Positions 56,123-64,000 of a stretch of 64,000 nt of DNA are shown piece by piece. A program made the position numbers and the translations under genes. The first letter of the stretch is position 1. Every line of letters begins with the position of its first letter. The notes beneath the pieces were generated by a model. That model was not told the DNA's origin, made no database searches, and saw only the letters and a list, made by a program, of their open reading frames with translations. This DNA comes from Burkholderia sp. 8Y (lineage in GTDB: Bacteria > Pseudomonadota > Gammaproteobacteria > Burkholderiales > Burkholderiaceae), in the NCBI RefSeq assembly GCF_902506145.1, contig NZ_LR733519.1, forward strand, positions 590,581 to 654,580, given 5' to 3'.

Positions 56123-57667
56123 ATGGAAACACAACTCAAGCTGTTGGTGACCTCTGGTAAGGCAAGCCAGGTTATGCATGCCCCGGCGGTCAGCCGACTG
56201 TTGAACGGCCCGGTAGATGCGACCGATCTTGTGAGCACTTACTTCGACACGCCCGAGATGCATCTTCGCAAGCACGGCGCATCCTTACGAGTGCGTGTCG
56301 TCGGCGAGCAACGCCTCCAAACGCTTAAGATGCAAGGGTCGACCGCTGCTGGCCTGTTCGTGCGCGATGAGTTCGAGTGTCCGGTGAACGGAGATGGCCC
56401 TGACCTTGACGCGTTGCTCGCGCTGATTCCGAAAACCTCCGAGGCCATCGATATTTTGTCCGTGCCTGACGTCGCCGGGCGCCTCGAGCCACTTTTTCTA
56501 ACCGCATCAATCGGTGCGTCGCGACATTGCACTTGCCCGGCGGTACCGAGGTTGAGGTTGCGATGGACGATGGTGCAGTCGAAGCCACTGCGGGTGGGTC
56601 GGCTCCGATCCACGGTATCGAGCTTGAGCTCAAGAGCGGGGAGCCAGAGCAGCTTTACAACTTCGCGCGTCCTTACTGCATGACGTACCGCTTCGCATCG
56701 ATCATCTCAGCAAGGCCGACCGTGGTTATAGTCTCCTAGTGCAGGAGCAAAGCGCTCCCGTAAGAGCGCAGCCACTGGAGTTCAAGAAGCGCGTTTCGGT
56801 CGAAGATGGCTTTCATGCGATCGCCAGAAACTGCCTTGCTCAGGTTCACGGCAATGAGCGAGGCGTCATATTGGGGCAGGATCCGTCTAGCGTCCATCAG
56901 ATGCGAGTCGGACTCCGCCGCCTGCGCTCGGCGCTAGACCTCTTTGCGCCTGTAATCCTAGCACCGGCTCATTTCGATAACGAACTGAGGTGGATCGCCG
57001 GCGAGCTCGGGCAGGCTCGCGACTGGGAGGTGCTTTCTGGCACCACACTGAAAAAAGCGTTCGATATCGCGGCAGATGATGCCGACGTCATGGCCGTCCA
57101 ACACGCGGCGCGCAACATCGCGACGGAGAACCGGAAGGCCGCCGTTGCCGCAGTCAACTCCGTGCGCTACACGCGCCTAATGATCGAATTCGCACTCTGG
57201 ATCGACCAGAAGGGGTGGCGGACGAATCAATCAATCAATCAGAGGAAGTTCTCGACGCGCTGAAAGGCCCCATCGCCAGCTTTGCGACTGAGACGCTGAG
57301 GCGCCGGCACAAGAAATTGCTCAAGCGAGGCCACGGCCTTGCCGAACTTGATGATGAAACGCGCCATCGCGCGCGTATCGCAGCCAAGAAATTGCGCTAT
57401 GCGACAGAGTTCTTCGCAAGCCTCTTCGAGCGTCGGGCGGTCAAGCATTACATTAGCGCACTGAGCGATCTGAAGGACGACCTGGGCTGGCGTAACGACG
57501 TCGTCGTCGCGAGTAGACTGCTCCGGTCGTTAGGAGAGACCAAGCCTGAAGCCGCAGCCGGTGCCGGTTTCGCGCGAGGGTTCCTCGCTTCCCGAGCGGC
57601 GGATGATCGCCATCCGATGAAGGCGCTTTGGAAAACATTCAGTCGTCTTTCTGTGCCGCAACACTAG
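56123..57667 (+). pseudogene. CYTH-CHAD triphosphatase-like gene with three frameshifts
   Basis: The CYTH part (TDLVSTYFDTPEMHLRKHGA, LRVRVVGEQRLQTLKMQG) and the CHAD part (SSVHQMRVGLRRLRSALDLF, RHRARIAAKKLRYATEFFAS, SDLKDDLGWRNDVVVA) are both recognisable over a normal length of about 515 codons. The frame breaks near 56503 (a C lost in ACCGC), near 56668, and at 57240 at the end of four AATC repeats. The signature ExExK reads Glu-Thr-Gln-Leu-Lys at residues 2-6, so a metal-binding glutamate is already Gln. CYTH-CHAD proteins bind or hydrolyse inorganic tri- or polyphosphate; this copy is inactive. Confidence 0.82.
57225..57240 (+). repeat. (AATC)4 tetranucleotide tract within the CHAD coding region
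   Basis: Four perfect AATC units end where the reading frame changes. One extra unit (five in all) would join the two CHAD halves in frame, reading Asn-Gln-Ser-Ile-Asn-Gln-Ser-Glu-Glu. Slipped-strand loss of one unit is the simplest cause. Confidence 0.75.
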
Positions 57668-57973
57668 GCCATTGCCCCTCTATTAGCAGCAGGCTCTCCC
57701 TTGCAAGCGCGTGTGAAGCTTCTAATTGCGAATCAATTTGATCTAGAAGTCGCGTCCAATCCTTCACCTTCGCATCGCCGCGCGGAAAACATCGAAAGTA
57801 ACGAGTATGAGTCACGTCGCTGACATGTGCGAAAGCTAGTTTCTTTCGGATGTGCTTAAAAAGCGCCCCACGGTGAAGTTCGTTTGCCGTGGATTTCAAC
57901 AAACAAGCGCAACACCCGGTGCCTCCGTGCCGGGGTACACATCTCAGCCCCGCGGTCTATTGGAGAGACGAGA

Positions 57974-60865
57974 ATGAAAAGCTTCAGCCTGGTTAGATCT
58001 CGCATTACGTTAGGGTTACTGACTGGCACTATCCTGCTCCCCGCCTTTCAAGTGGCCGCTGCGCCTGAAAGCAAAATGGAACTACTGCCGACAGGTCAGT
58101 TCATCTCCCCGCGAGTGATTCCGGGCGCCGTTCAGCAATTGCTCAATCCGAACATTGCGGCGAAGCCTCAGCAGCTCGTGAGCGGCGCCATCAAGTCGCA
58201 GCTCAGCCCTGACGGCAACACGCTCGCCGTCATTACCGCCGGCTACAACACCGTGTACACAAGCGCGAACAACGCCACCCTGGACACGGCCGATTCGACC
58301 CAGTACATCTTCATCTACGACGTATCGGGTGCGAACAAGGCCGTACCGAAGTTGATGCAGGCCATACATCAGACCAACGCGTTCGACGGTCTGGTGTGGA
58401 AAGGCAATGAGACTTTGTATGGGACGGGCGGCGCCGATGACAAGGTGTATGTGTACGGCCGTCCATCGGCGAGTCCGTCGGCCCAATGGTCGCAGACGGG
58501 CGCGATCGCGCTCAATCACACTTCCGGCATCGGTGCAAGCGTGAAACCAAACGCGGGCGGTCTCGCATTGTCCGCAGATGCGCGCACGCTCGTGGTCGCG
58601 AACAACTACAACGACTCAATCTCCATCATCGACACGTCGTCGAATACGGTCGTGTCCGACTACGATCTGCGCCCTTTCCACACGTCCGGACAAAACGGCG
58701 TAGCGGGCGGCGAATATCCGTGGGCCGTGTCGCTCAAGGCCGATGGCACCGCGTTCGTCTCGTCAGTGCGCGACCGAGAGATCGTCGTGCTGAGTCTGGC
58801 CAATCCGGCCTCGCCGCAATTCATCAAGCGCATACCGCTAAACGGCAACGCTTATGGCATGGCATTCTCGCCCGATCAGGCGAAGCTCTACGTTGCGGTA
58901 TCCAATGCAGACGAGATCGCCGTTATCGATACCGCAAGCCGCAACGTCGAGCAAACAATCGACATTGCCGCGCGCACCGAAGAGGGACATGAGCATCACG
59001 AGCACGGCAGGGGCAAGTATAGCGGCCGCGATCCGGTCAACGTCACCGTCTCGAAGGACGGCAGAACGCTGTACGCCGTGAACAACGGCGACAACTCGAT
59101 CGCGGTGATTTCGCTCGACGGCGAACGCGGCTGTCAGGTAGACGGCCTGATTCCGACTGCCTACGCACCGAAGGACATCACGCTGAGCGCCGACGGCTCG
59201 CAGATGTACATCATCAACGGCAAGTCGGTCACGGGCCCGAATCCCCTCTACACGCCGGGCGGCAGCACGGCGCAATACCAGTTCGGCCTCGAAAAAAGCA
59301 GCCTCGTGAGCGCACCCGTGCCGCGCCGGGAAGTCCTCGAACGCCTGACCAGTCAGGTGAACGAGAACAATCACTACTCGGTGAGGGAACCCGAACACGA
59401 GCGCGAAGTGATGAGCTTCCTGCGCCAGCGTATTCGCCACGTGATCTATATCGTCAAGGAAAATCGCACCTACGATCAGATTCTCGGCGATCTGGGCAAC
59501 GGCGCGAACGGCGATCCGACGCTTACGATGTACGGGAAGGCCACCACGCCGAACTTCCACGGCATTGCGAGCAACTTCGTCACGATCGACAACTTCACCG
59601 ACCCGGGCGATGGCTCCATGGATGGCTGGTCCTGGGTGCAGCATGCACACGTCACGCCCACCGAAGAAGTGTCGCAGCAGGAAAACTATGCGGGCGTGAA
59701 GCGCGGCATGGCGTATGAATCGGAAGGCGCAAATCGGGGCGTGCCCGTCGGTCTTGCAACCACCGCATCGCGCGACGCGGCGACTAACGGCGCATATACG
59801 ACGGCGACGTCGTCACTGCCAGGAGGCCCGGCTAACACGTTGCCCGGCATCGCCGACGTTTCGGTGCCGGACGCACCGTTCGGCTACCAGCAGGCAAATA
59901 TTTACGATGCAGTGCTGCAGGCCGGCGGATCGGTGCGCAACTACGGCGGCATGGTGAACAATGTCGGCACCATCGGCACCATCGCCAATCCGCTGATCGA
60001 TCCCGCGGGCGCGAATATCGTGCAGGCCAATCCGCTCAAGCCGACGCTCGTCAATCTGACCGACCATTACTATCGCGGTTTCGATCAGGCGTATCCCGAT
60101 ACCTTCCGCGAACTGGAGTGGAATCGCGAGTTCCAGCAATACGTCGCGAACGGCCAGTTGCCGTCGCTCGAATTCGTGCGGATGGGCTCGGACCATACGG
60201 GCAGCTATACGACCAACGTTGGCCAGATGGGCTCGGCTGAGCAGGAACAGGCGGATAACGACTTCGCGGTTGGCAAGCTGATCGAAACTGTCGCGCATAG
60301 CCCTTATGCGGCGGATACGTTGATCGTCGTGGTCGAGGACGATTCCCAGGCGGGCTCCGATCACGTCGACTCGCATCGGTCCACCGCTTATGTCGTGGGT
60401 CCGTATGTGAAGAAGCATGCGGTCGTCAGCACCGCGTACAGCCAGGTCAACGCGCTGCGTACCATTGAGGACTTGCTGGGCACGCAACATATCGATCTTA
60501 ATACGGCCTACGCCCGCCCGATGTCCGATCTCTTCGACACCCATTCGGACGGACGGTGGACCTACACCGCGGTCGCATCGACGATCCTCAAGAATACGAA
60601 TGTTGGCAAGGTGGTGAACAGCGGTGGCAATCAGTTCGCGCAAGGCGAGGACATTCATCCCCTGCACGATGCGACGTACTGGGCCGACGCCACGAAGGGC
60701 TTCGACTTCTCGAGAGAAGACCGCGTTCCGCCGGAGTTGTTCAACCACGTGTTGTGGAAAGGCGTGATGGGTGACCGGCCGTATCCGCAACCCCATTCTA
60801 TCTACACGAATGTCGCGCCTGATGGCTCGAAGACGGTTGCCACCGCTGAAGACGACGATGACTGA
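57974..60865 (+). CDS. Exported beta-propeller phosphoesterase
   Basis: The 963-residue protein has a signal peptide (LVRSRITLGLLTGTILLPAF, ending near AAAAP), then a YVTN/YncE-type propeller (about 60-430). Repeats in the propeller include SPDGNTLAVITAGYNTVYTS, DSISIIDTSSNTVVSD and TVSKDGRTLYAVNNGDNSIA. A phosphoesterase domain follows, with VIYIVKENRTYDQILGDLG (nucleophile-position Thr499) and VVVEDDSQAGSDHVDSHRS, which holds the metal ligands. Enzymes of this class cleave phosphate esters in the periplasm or outside. GGAGAGACGAGA precedes ATG 57974. The TonB-dependent receptor gene follows 46 bases later, so they form an operon that may release and import a phosphorylated or metal-bound compound. 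Confidence 0.88.
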   Translation: MKSFSLVRSRITLGLLTGTILLPAFQVAAAPESKMELLPTGQFISPRVIPGAVQQLLNPNIAAKPQQLVSGAIKSQLSPDGNTLAVITAGYNTVYTSANNATLDTADSTQYIFIYDVSGANKAVPKLMQAIHQTNAFDGLVWKGNETLYGTGGADDKVYVYGRPSASPSAQWSQTGAIALNHTSGIGASVKPNAGGLALSADARTLVVANNYNDSISIIDTSSNTVVSDYDLRPFHTSGQNGVAGGEYPWAVSLKADGTAFVSSVRDREIVVLSLANPASPQFIKRIPLNGNAYGMAFSPDQAKLYVAVSNADEIAVIDTASRNVEQTIDIAARTEEGHEHHEHGRGKYSGRDPVNVTVSKDGRTLYAVNNGDNSIAVISLDGERGCQVDGLIPTAYAPKDITLSADGSQMYIINGKSVTGPNPLYTPGGSTAQYQFGLEKSSLVSAPVPRREVLERLTSQVNENNHYSVREPEHEREVMSFLRQRIRHVIYIVKENRTYDQILGDLGNGANGDPTLTMYGKATTPNFHGIASNFVTIDNFTDPGDGSMDGWSWVQHAHVTPTEEVSQQENYAGVKRGMAYESEGANRGVPVGLATTASRDAATNGAYTTATSSLPGGPANTLPGIADVSVPDAPFGYQQANIYDAVLQAGGSVRNYGGMVNNVGTIGTIANPLIDPAGANIVQANPLKPTLVNLTDHYYRGFDQAYPDTFRELEWNREFQQYVANGQLPSLEFVRMGSDHTGSYTTNVGQMGSAEQEQADNDFAVGKLIETVAHSPYAADTLIVVVEDDSQAGSDHVDSHRSTAYVVGPYVKKHAVVSTAYSQVNALRTIEDLLGTQHIDLNTAYARPMSDLFDTHSDGRWTYTAVASTILKNTNVGKVVNSGGNQFAQGEDIHPLHDATYWADATKGFDFSREDRVPPELFNHVLWKGVMGDRPYPQPHSIYTNVAPDGSKTVATAEDDDD

Positions 60866-60911
60866 CCACATCGTCTGAAGCAGCCGAAAATGTCGCTGCG
60901 GCCGGCCGCCC

Positions 60912-63167
60912 ATGACGGTGGCTGGCCGCCGATTTCCACGTCCTCCCCAACGACGCAAACTATCCCGCGTGAAATCACACAACGCCTTTCGGCTGGGAAC
61001 AGTCATCGGCGCATCGGCGCTGCTCTGCGCCTTTTGCGACATCCGCGCTGCGCAGGCGCAGGAGACTCAAGCGCGGCCCGACGTCATGCTCACGCCGGTC
61101 ACTGTGAACGCCCGGACGGCGACGAGCGCGCCCGATCATGACGTCAACGATCCATATCAGACCACAGACGTCAGCAAGACCGGCACGGCACTGGGCGACC
61201 TGCCGATGAGCGTGCAGGAAATCCCGCGCGGGCTTCTGGACGAGCAAGGCGCAACGCGGCTCGATCAGAGCGTAGCCAATGCGAGCGGCGTGAACGTGGG
61301 CGGCCCGGATGCAAAGGGCTTTTTCGATCACTTCCTGATTCGCGGCCTGCAGGCGCAGGTCTATACCGACAACTTCACCGACGGCGACCAGGTGAATGGT
61401 GTCGTGCATTCGCTCAACGGCGTCGAACGTGTCGAGGTACTCGAAGGGCCGGGCTCGGCGCTCTTCGGTAGCGGACCTCCCGGCGGCACGATCAACATCG
61501 TGCATTACACGCCCTCGCCGGTGCTTCACTATGGCGCGAGCGTGCAGGCCGGATCCTTCGGCACCGTGAACGGCAGCGCGTATGTGACCGGCCCGACGGG
61601 CGTTTCCGGTCTCGACTATCGCATCGACGTAACCGGTGCGCGCTCGGACGGCTATCGCGATCTTGCATACTGGAACAAGGAAGTACGCGCCGCGCTCCGT
61701 TTGAAGCTTGGGCAGCATACCTTTGATTTCTCAATTGAGGCTCAGGATACGCGCTCGACGCCAGACTCGTACGGCATCGCCTATTTGAACGGAACGCCGA
61801 TCAGCAGCGTATCGCGAGACGCCAAATACTCGACGCCATTCGCCTATGCGCGCTCAAATTACGTGCGTCCGACGCTCACGGACGCATGGCGCATCAGCGA
61901 CATACTGACCATCTATAACCGCCTGTCGTTCCTGCATCGCAGCCTCGACTTTTACGGCAACGGGGACAGCGCGAGCACGAAGGTAGTCGGCGAGGCGTTC
62001 ACGCATCGGCAATTGCGTGACCAGAACGATTCGGACAATACGCTCGACTATCAGCTCGAGCCAGTGTGGAAGTTCGCGATGGGACCCGTCGGCCATACGC
62101 TGCTTACGGGCTTCGAATATCTGCATCAGACGATCGACACCGATCGCGCGACAGCGGACCTGCCGAACATCCCGGACGTGTTCTCGCCGATACCGCCCGA
62201 GACCTCGATTAGTGCGCTCAGGTTCCAGTGCGATTCCAAGCATTCGTGCGACAACGATCATCTCGTCGGCAACTTCTACAGCGTCTACGCGACCGACCAG
62301 ATCGACGTGACGAAGCAACTTGCGTTGCGCGCGGGCGTTCGCAAAGACTGGTGGGATACATCGCTTACGCCGAACATCACGGTGCCGGGACGCATCGACA
62401 ATCAGGGCGAGCCGATCGTCGCGGGACAAGCCTATACGCGCCGCGATGCGCCTGTCAGCTGGAACATCGGCGCGCTGTACAGGCTCACGCCGTGGATGTC
62501 GCCGTATTTCGGCATTTCGCGCAGCTATCTGACGAACTTCAACTCGGAAAACACGCAAACGGGCGTCGGCGAACCGGAGTCGGCGCTGCAGTATGAAGTA
62601 GGCGTGAAGTTTTCATTTTTCGACGATCGCTACGTGCTGGACACCGCGCTATTCGATGTATCGCGCACCAACGTGGCATCGCCGCTGACTGTGAGCGGCA
62701 TCGAGAGCGTTGTGTTCGACAGCCAGAAAACGCGCGGCGCGGAGGCGTCGCTCGATGCCAGCATCACTCAGCAATGGCACGTGATCGCCAATTTTACGGC
62801 GCAACGTGCGTATGTGACCAACAATCCGCAGGGTGTGAGCGCCGTTGGCAATAATCCGCAGGACGTGCCCGCGTACATGGCCAACTTGTGGACCACCTAT
62901 GAGTTCTCAATTTCGGGCTTGCCCGGCTTCCATGTCGGCGCGGGCGTTAACTATATGAGCCACGTCTATAGCGACATCACGAATGTGAACTCGGTGCCGT
63001 CGTACGTCATTGCAAATGCGGCTTTCGGCTATCGCGCGCGGCATTGGGGCGTAGACCTCAATGTGCACAATCTGGCGAATCGACGCTATTACATCGCGGC
63101 AAATATGGCCGGTGCGTACCTCGGCGAGTCGTTGAGCGCGTACATCCGCTTGCACGCAGACTTTTGA
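60912..63167 (+). CDS. TonB-dependent receptor (siderophore-type)
   Basis: The 751-residue outer-membrane receptor has a signal region (GTVIGASALLCAFCDIRAAQA), a plug domain (about 85-215: LGDLPMSVQEIPRGLLDEQG, VERVEVLEGPGSALFGSGPP, GGTINIVHYTPSP) and a 22-strand barrel ending in the required aromatic (…YIRLHADF). It resembles ferric-siderophore receptors. The start is ATG 60912 or GTG 60969; the signal peptide is intact with either. It lies 46 bases after the exported phosphoesterase gene, which suggests joint expression. No Fur box or sigma/anti-sigma pair is seen upstream, and no TonB-ExbBD genes are here. Confidence 0.92.
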   Translation: MTVAGRRFPRPPQRRKLSRVKSHNAFRLGTVIGASALLCAFCDIRAAQAQETQARPDVMLTPVTVNARTATSAPDHDVNDPYQTTDVSKTGTALGDLPMSVQEIPRGLLDEQGATRLDQSVANASGVNVGGPDAKGFFDHFLIRGLQAQVYTDNFTDGDQVNGVVHSLNGVERVEVLEGPGSALFGSGPPGGTINIVHYTPSPVLHYGASVQAGSFGTVNGSAYVTGPTGVSGLDYRIDVTGARSDGYRDLAYWNKEVRAALRLKLGQHTFDFSIEAQDTRSTPDSYGIAYLNGTPISSVSRDAKYSTPFAYARSNYVRPTLTDAWRISDILTIYNRLSFLHRSLDFYGNGDSASTKVVGEAFTHRQLRDQNDSDNTLDYQLEPVWKFAMGPVGHTLLTGFEYLHQTIDTDRATADLPNIPDVFSPIPPETSISALRFQCDSKHSCDNDHLVGNFYSVYATDQIDVTKQLALRAGVRKDWWDTSLTPNITVPGRIDNQGEPIVAGQAYTRRDAPVSWNIGALYRLTPWMSPYFGISRSYLTNFNSENTQTGVGEPESALQYEVGVKFSFFDDRYVLDTALFDVSRTNVASPLTVSGIESVVFDSQKTRGAEASLDASITQQWHVIANFTAQRAYVTNNPQGVSAVGNNPQDVPAYMANLWTTYEFSISGLPGFHVGAGVNYMSHVYSDITNVNSVPSYVIANAAFGYRARHWGVDLNVHNLANRRYYIAANMAGAYLGESLSAYIRLHADF

Positions 63168-63461
63168 TGTTGCATCTGTTTAGACGTCCCATCGGTGGGC
63201 GAAGGTAGCCCGCCGTCGGTGAGGGTACGCGGCACCTTGCGGTTGCGAACGCGTGCCCCGCATTCAACGTGATCGCAAGAACTTGTTAGCCAATCAGCCC
63301 TTTGGCTTGCATCCCTCCGACTATTTAGATATTGCGACCGGAGTTCACGTCGCCCGCCTGGACGCGCAGCTTCGTGAGCCGCCGAGATTTGAGAGGCCGA
63401 AATTGCAGTGTGACGCGACGCCCGAATGTCCGACTCACGATGCAAGGCAATGGCGCTTCAA
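63168..63461 (+). other. Gap after the receptor
   Basis: Under 300 bases. No gene, and no strong terminator. Confidence 0.35.
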
Positions 63462-63570
63462 GGCCGGTTGGGTGAGGCCGCCAACGGCCGTTTTATGGCA
63501 CTCCAGTTCGCAAAACCTCGATTCGACTGACTGACCGCTTCGGGGACGGCCGTCTGACTGCAGTAAGTCG
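63462..63570 (+). repeat. Dispersed repeat, copy B
   Basis: Matches the reverse complement of 3678-3785 over about 108 bases, including an identical GTTCGCAAAACCTCGATTCG core. It lies about 200 bases before the IS3-family element. A frame through it ends in …HSSSQNLDSTD, but both copies lack other coding support. Confidence 0.75.
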
Positions 63571-63773
63571 ATTACGGACCTACTGCTCTAGATGGGGCCC
63601 GTGCGGCCCGCATGCCGTACGGTATCCGGGGTGCCGCATGTCCTCCGCCGGTCTTCAATCCCAACGCGCCCTTGAGCGGGTTTGGTCCGAAGACGCGCGG
63701 CAGAGGGCGAACCGTCCTAGGAGTCGCGAACAGCGGCCTGTAAAGCGCCCTATAGCCTGACGGTCCGGCCATC

Positions 63774-64000
63774 TGAACCGCACCGGATTTTGTGGAGGCT
63801 CCAACTCTTGAGACAATGGAGCCATGAACAAGAAGGTAACGAAATTTTCCCCAGAAGTTCGCGAGCGTGCGGTACGTCTGGTGCGCGAGCAGCGTAGCGA
63901 ACATCCGTCAATGTGGGCAGCGATCGAATCGATTGCACCAATGATCGGCTGCACGCCGCAGACGCTGCACGATTGGGTCAAGCGCGGTCAGATTGATGCC
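63774..64000 (+). mobile_element. IS3-family insertion sequence (left end, runs off the window)
   Basis: The likely left inverted repeat begins TGAACCGCACCGGATTTTG at 63774, a typical IS3-family terminus, 50 bases before the first transposase gene. The element continues beyond 64000. Confidence 0.7.
63824..64000 (+). CDS. IS3-family OrfA (partial)
   Basis: The first 59 codons encode the helix-turn-helix transposase_8 type start: [20 protein letters not shown] and [17 protein letters not shown]. This DNA-binding protein is normally followed by OrfB (DDE integrase), joined by a -1 frameshift. A weak ribosome site (GGAG) precedes ATG 63824. The C-terminus lies outside the window. Confidence 0.9.
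   Translation, partial: MNKKVTKFSPEVRERAVRLVREQRSEHPSMWAAIESIAPMIGCTPQTLHDWVKRGQIDA

Noticed and set aside
57639..57902. 87-codon minus-strand gene
   Set aside because: It overlaps the CHAD end and the leader of the phosphoesterase, and has no ribosome site or known family.
1..64000. CRISPR arrays, tRNA or rRNA genes
   Set aside because: No regularly spaced repeats, tRNA cloverleaf with a TTCGA arm, or rRNA core sequences were seen on either strand.

Overview
The window looks like an accessory region (chromosome 2, megaplasmid or genomic island) of a GC-rich betaproteobacterium, most probably Burkholderiaceae of the Paraburkholderia/Caballeronia type. This rests on codon use and on gene families that I recognise from that group; no database search was possible. 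There are no rRNA, tRNA or CRISPR loci. Intact operons alternate with long stretches of decayed genes: truncated transposons, single-base frameshifts and fragments of metabolic genes.

Layout. 0-3.3 kb: end of an unknown gene, an ATP-grasp ligase, an aldo/keto reductase-like protein lacking two catalytic residues, and a small frameshifted gene before a strong terminator. 3.3-4.6 kb: gene-poor, with one half of a dispersed repeat whose other half lies inverted at 63.5 kb. 4.6-8.7 kb: a Tat-exported sulfatase and a GH13 amylase lipoprotein. 9.2-15.8 kb: two tandem IS91-type units (tyrosine recombinase plus HUH transposase) that cut into an IS110-family transposase. 15.8-23.5 kb: mostly debris (argC, OprB porin, cytochrome b561 fragments) with intact genes for a GH-A glycosidase lipoprotein, a PAP2 phosphatase and HU.

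23.6-32.8 kb: Kup potassium transporter, ParB-like protein, a purF copy with two frameshifts, a divergent Nramp-like transporter, a GT4 glycosyltransferase and a TupA-type ATP-grasp protein. 33-38.4 kb: secreted tyrosinase, small exported protein, CidA/LrgA-LrgB pair, spherulin-4-like exported protein. 38.4-49.2 kb is the best organised block and is devoted to signalling: a GAF protein, a soluble three-PAS chemoreceptor overlapping a three-CheW-domain protein, a PAS-GGDEF cyclase divergent from a GAF-EAL phosphodiesterase, and a membrane sensor GGDEF cyclase. It probably joins chemosensory and cyclic-di-GMP control.

49.2-55.1 kb: a solitary IS91-type end, MFS transporter, remains of a dmeR-dmeF metal-efflux pair, and an arsenic operon (arsR, broken arsI-like gene, ACR3 pump) with a promoter that implies a nearly leaderless arsR mRNA. 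55.3-64 kb: small proteins, a CYTH-CHAD gene broken three times (once at an AATC repeat), then a large exported beta-propeller phosphoesterase followed by a TonB-dependent receptor, and the start of an IS3-family element.

The many one-base frameshifts could be real decay or residual assembly errors. The truncations, nonsense codon and diverged fragments argue that much of the decay is real.
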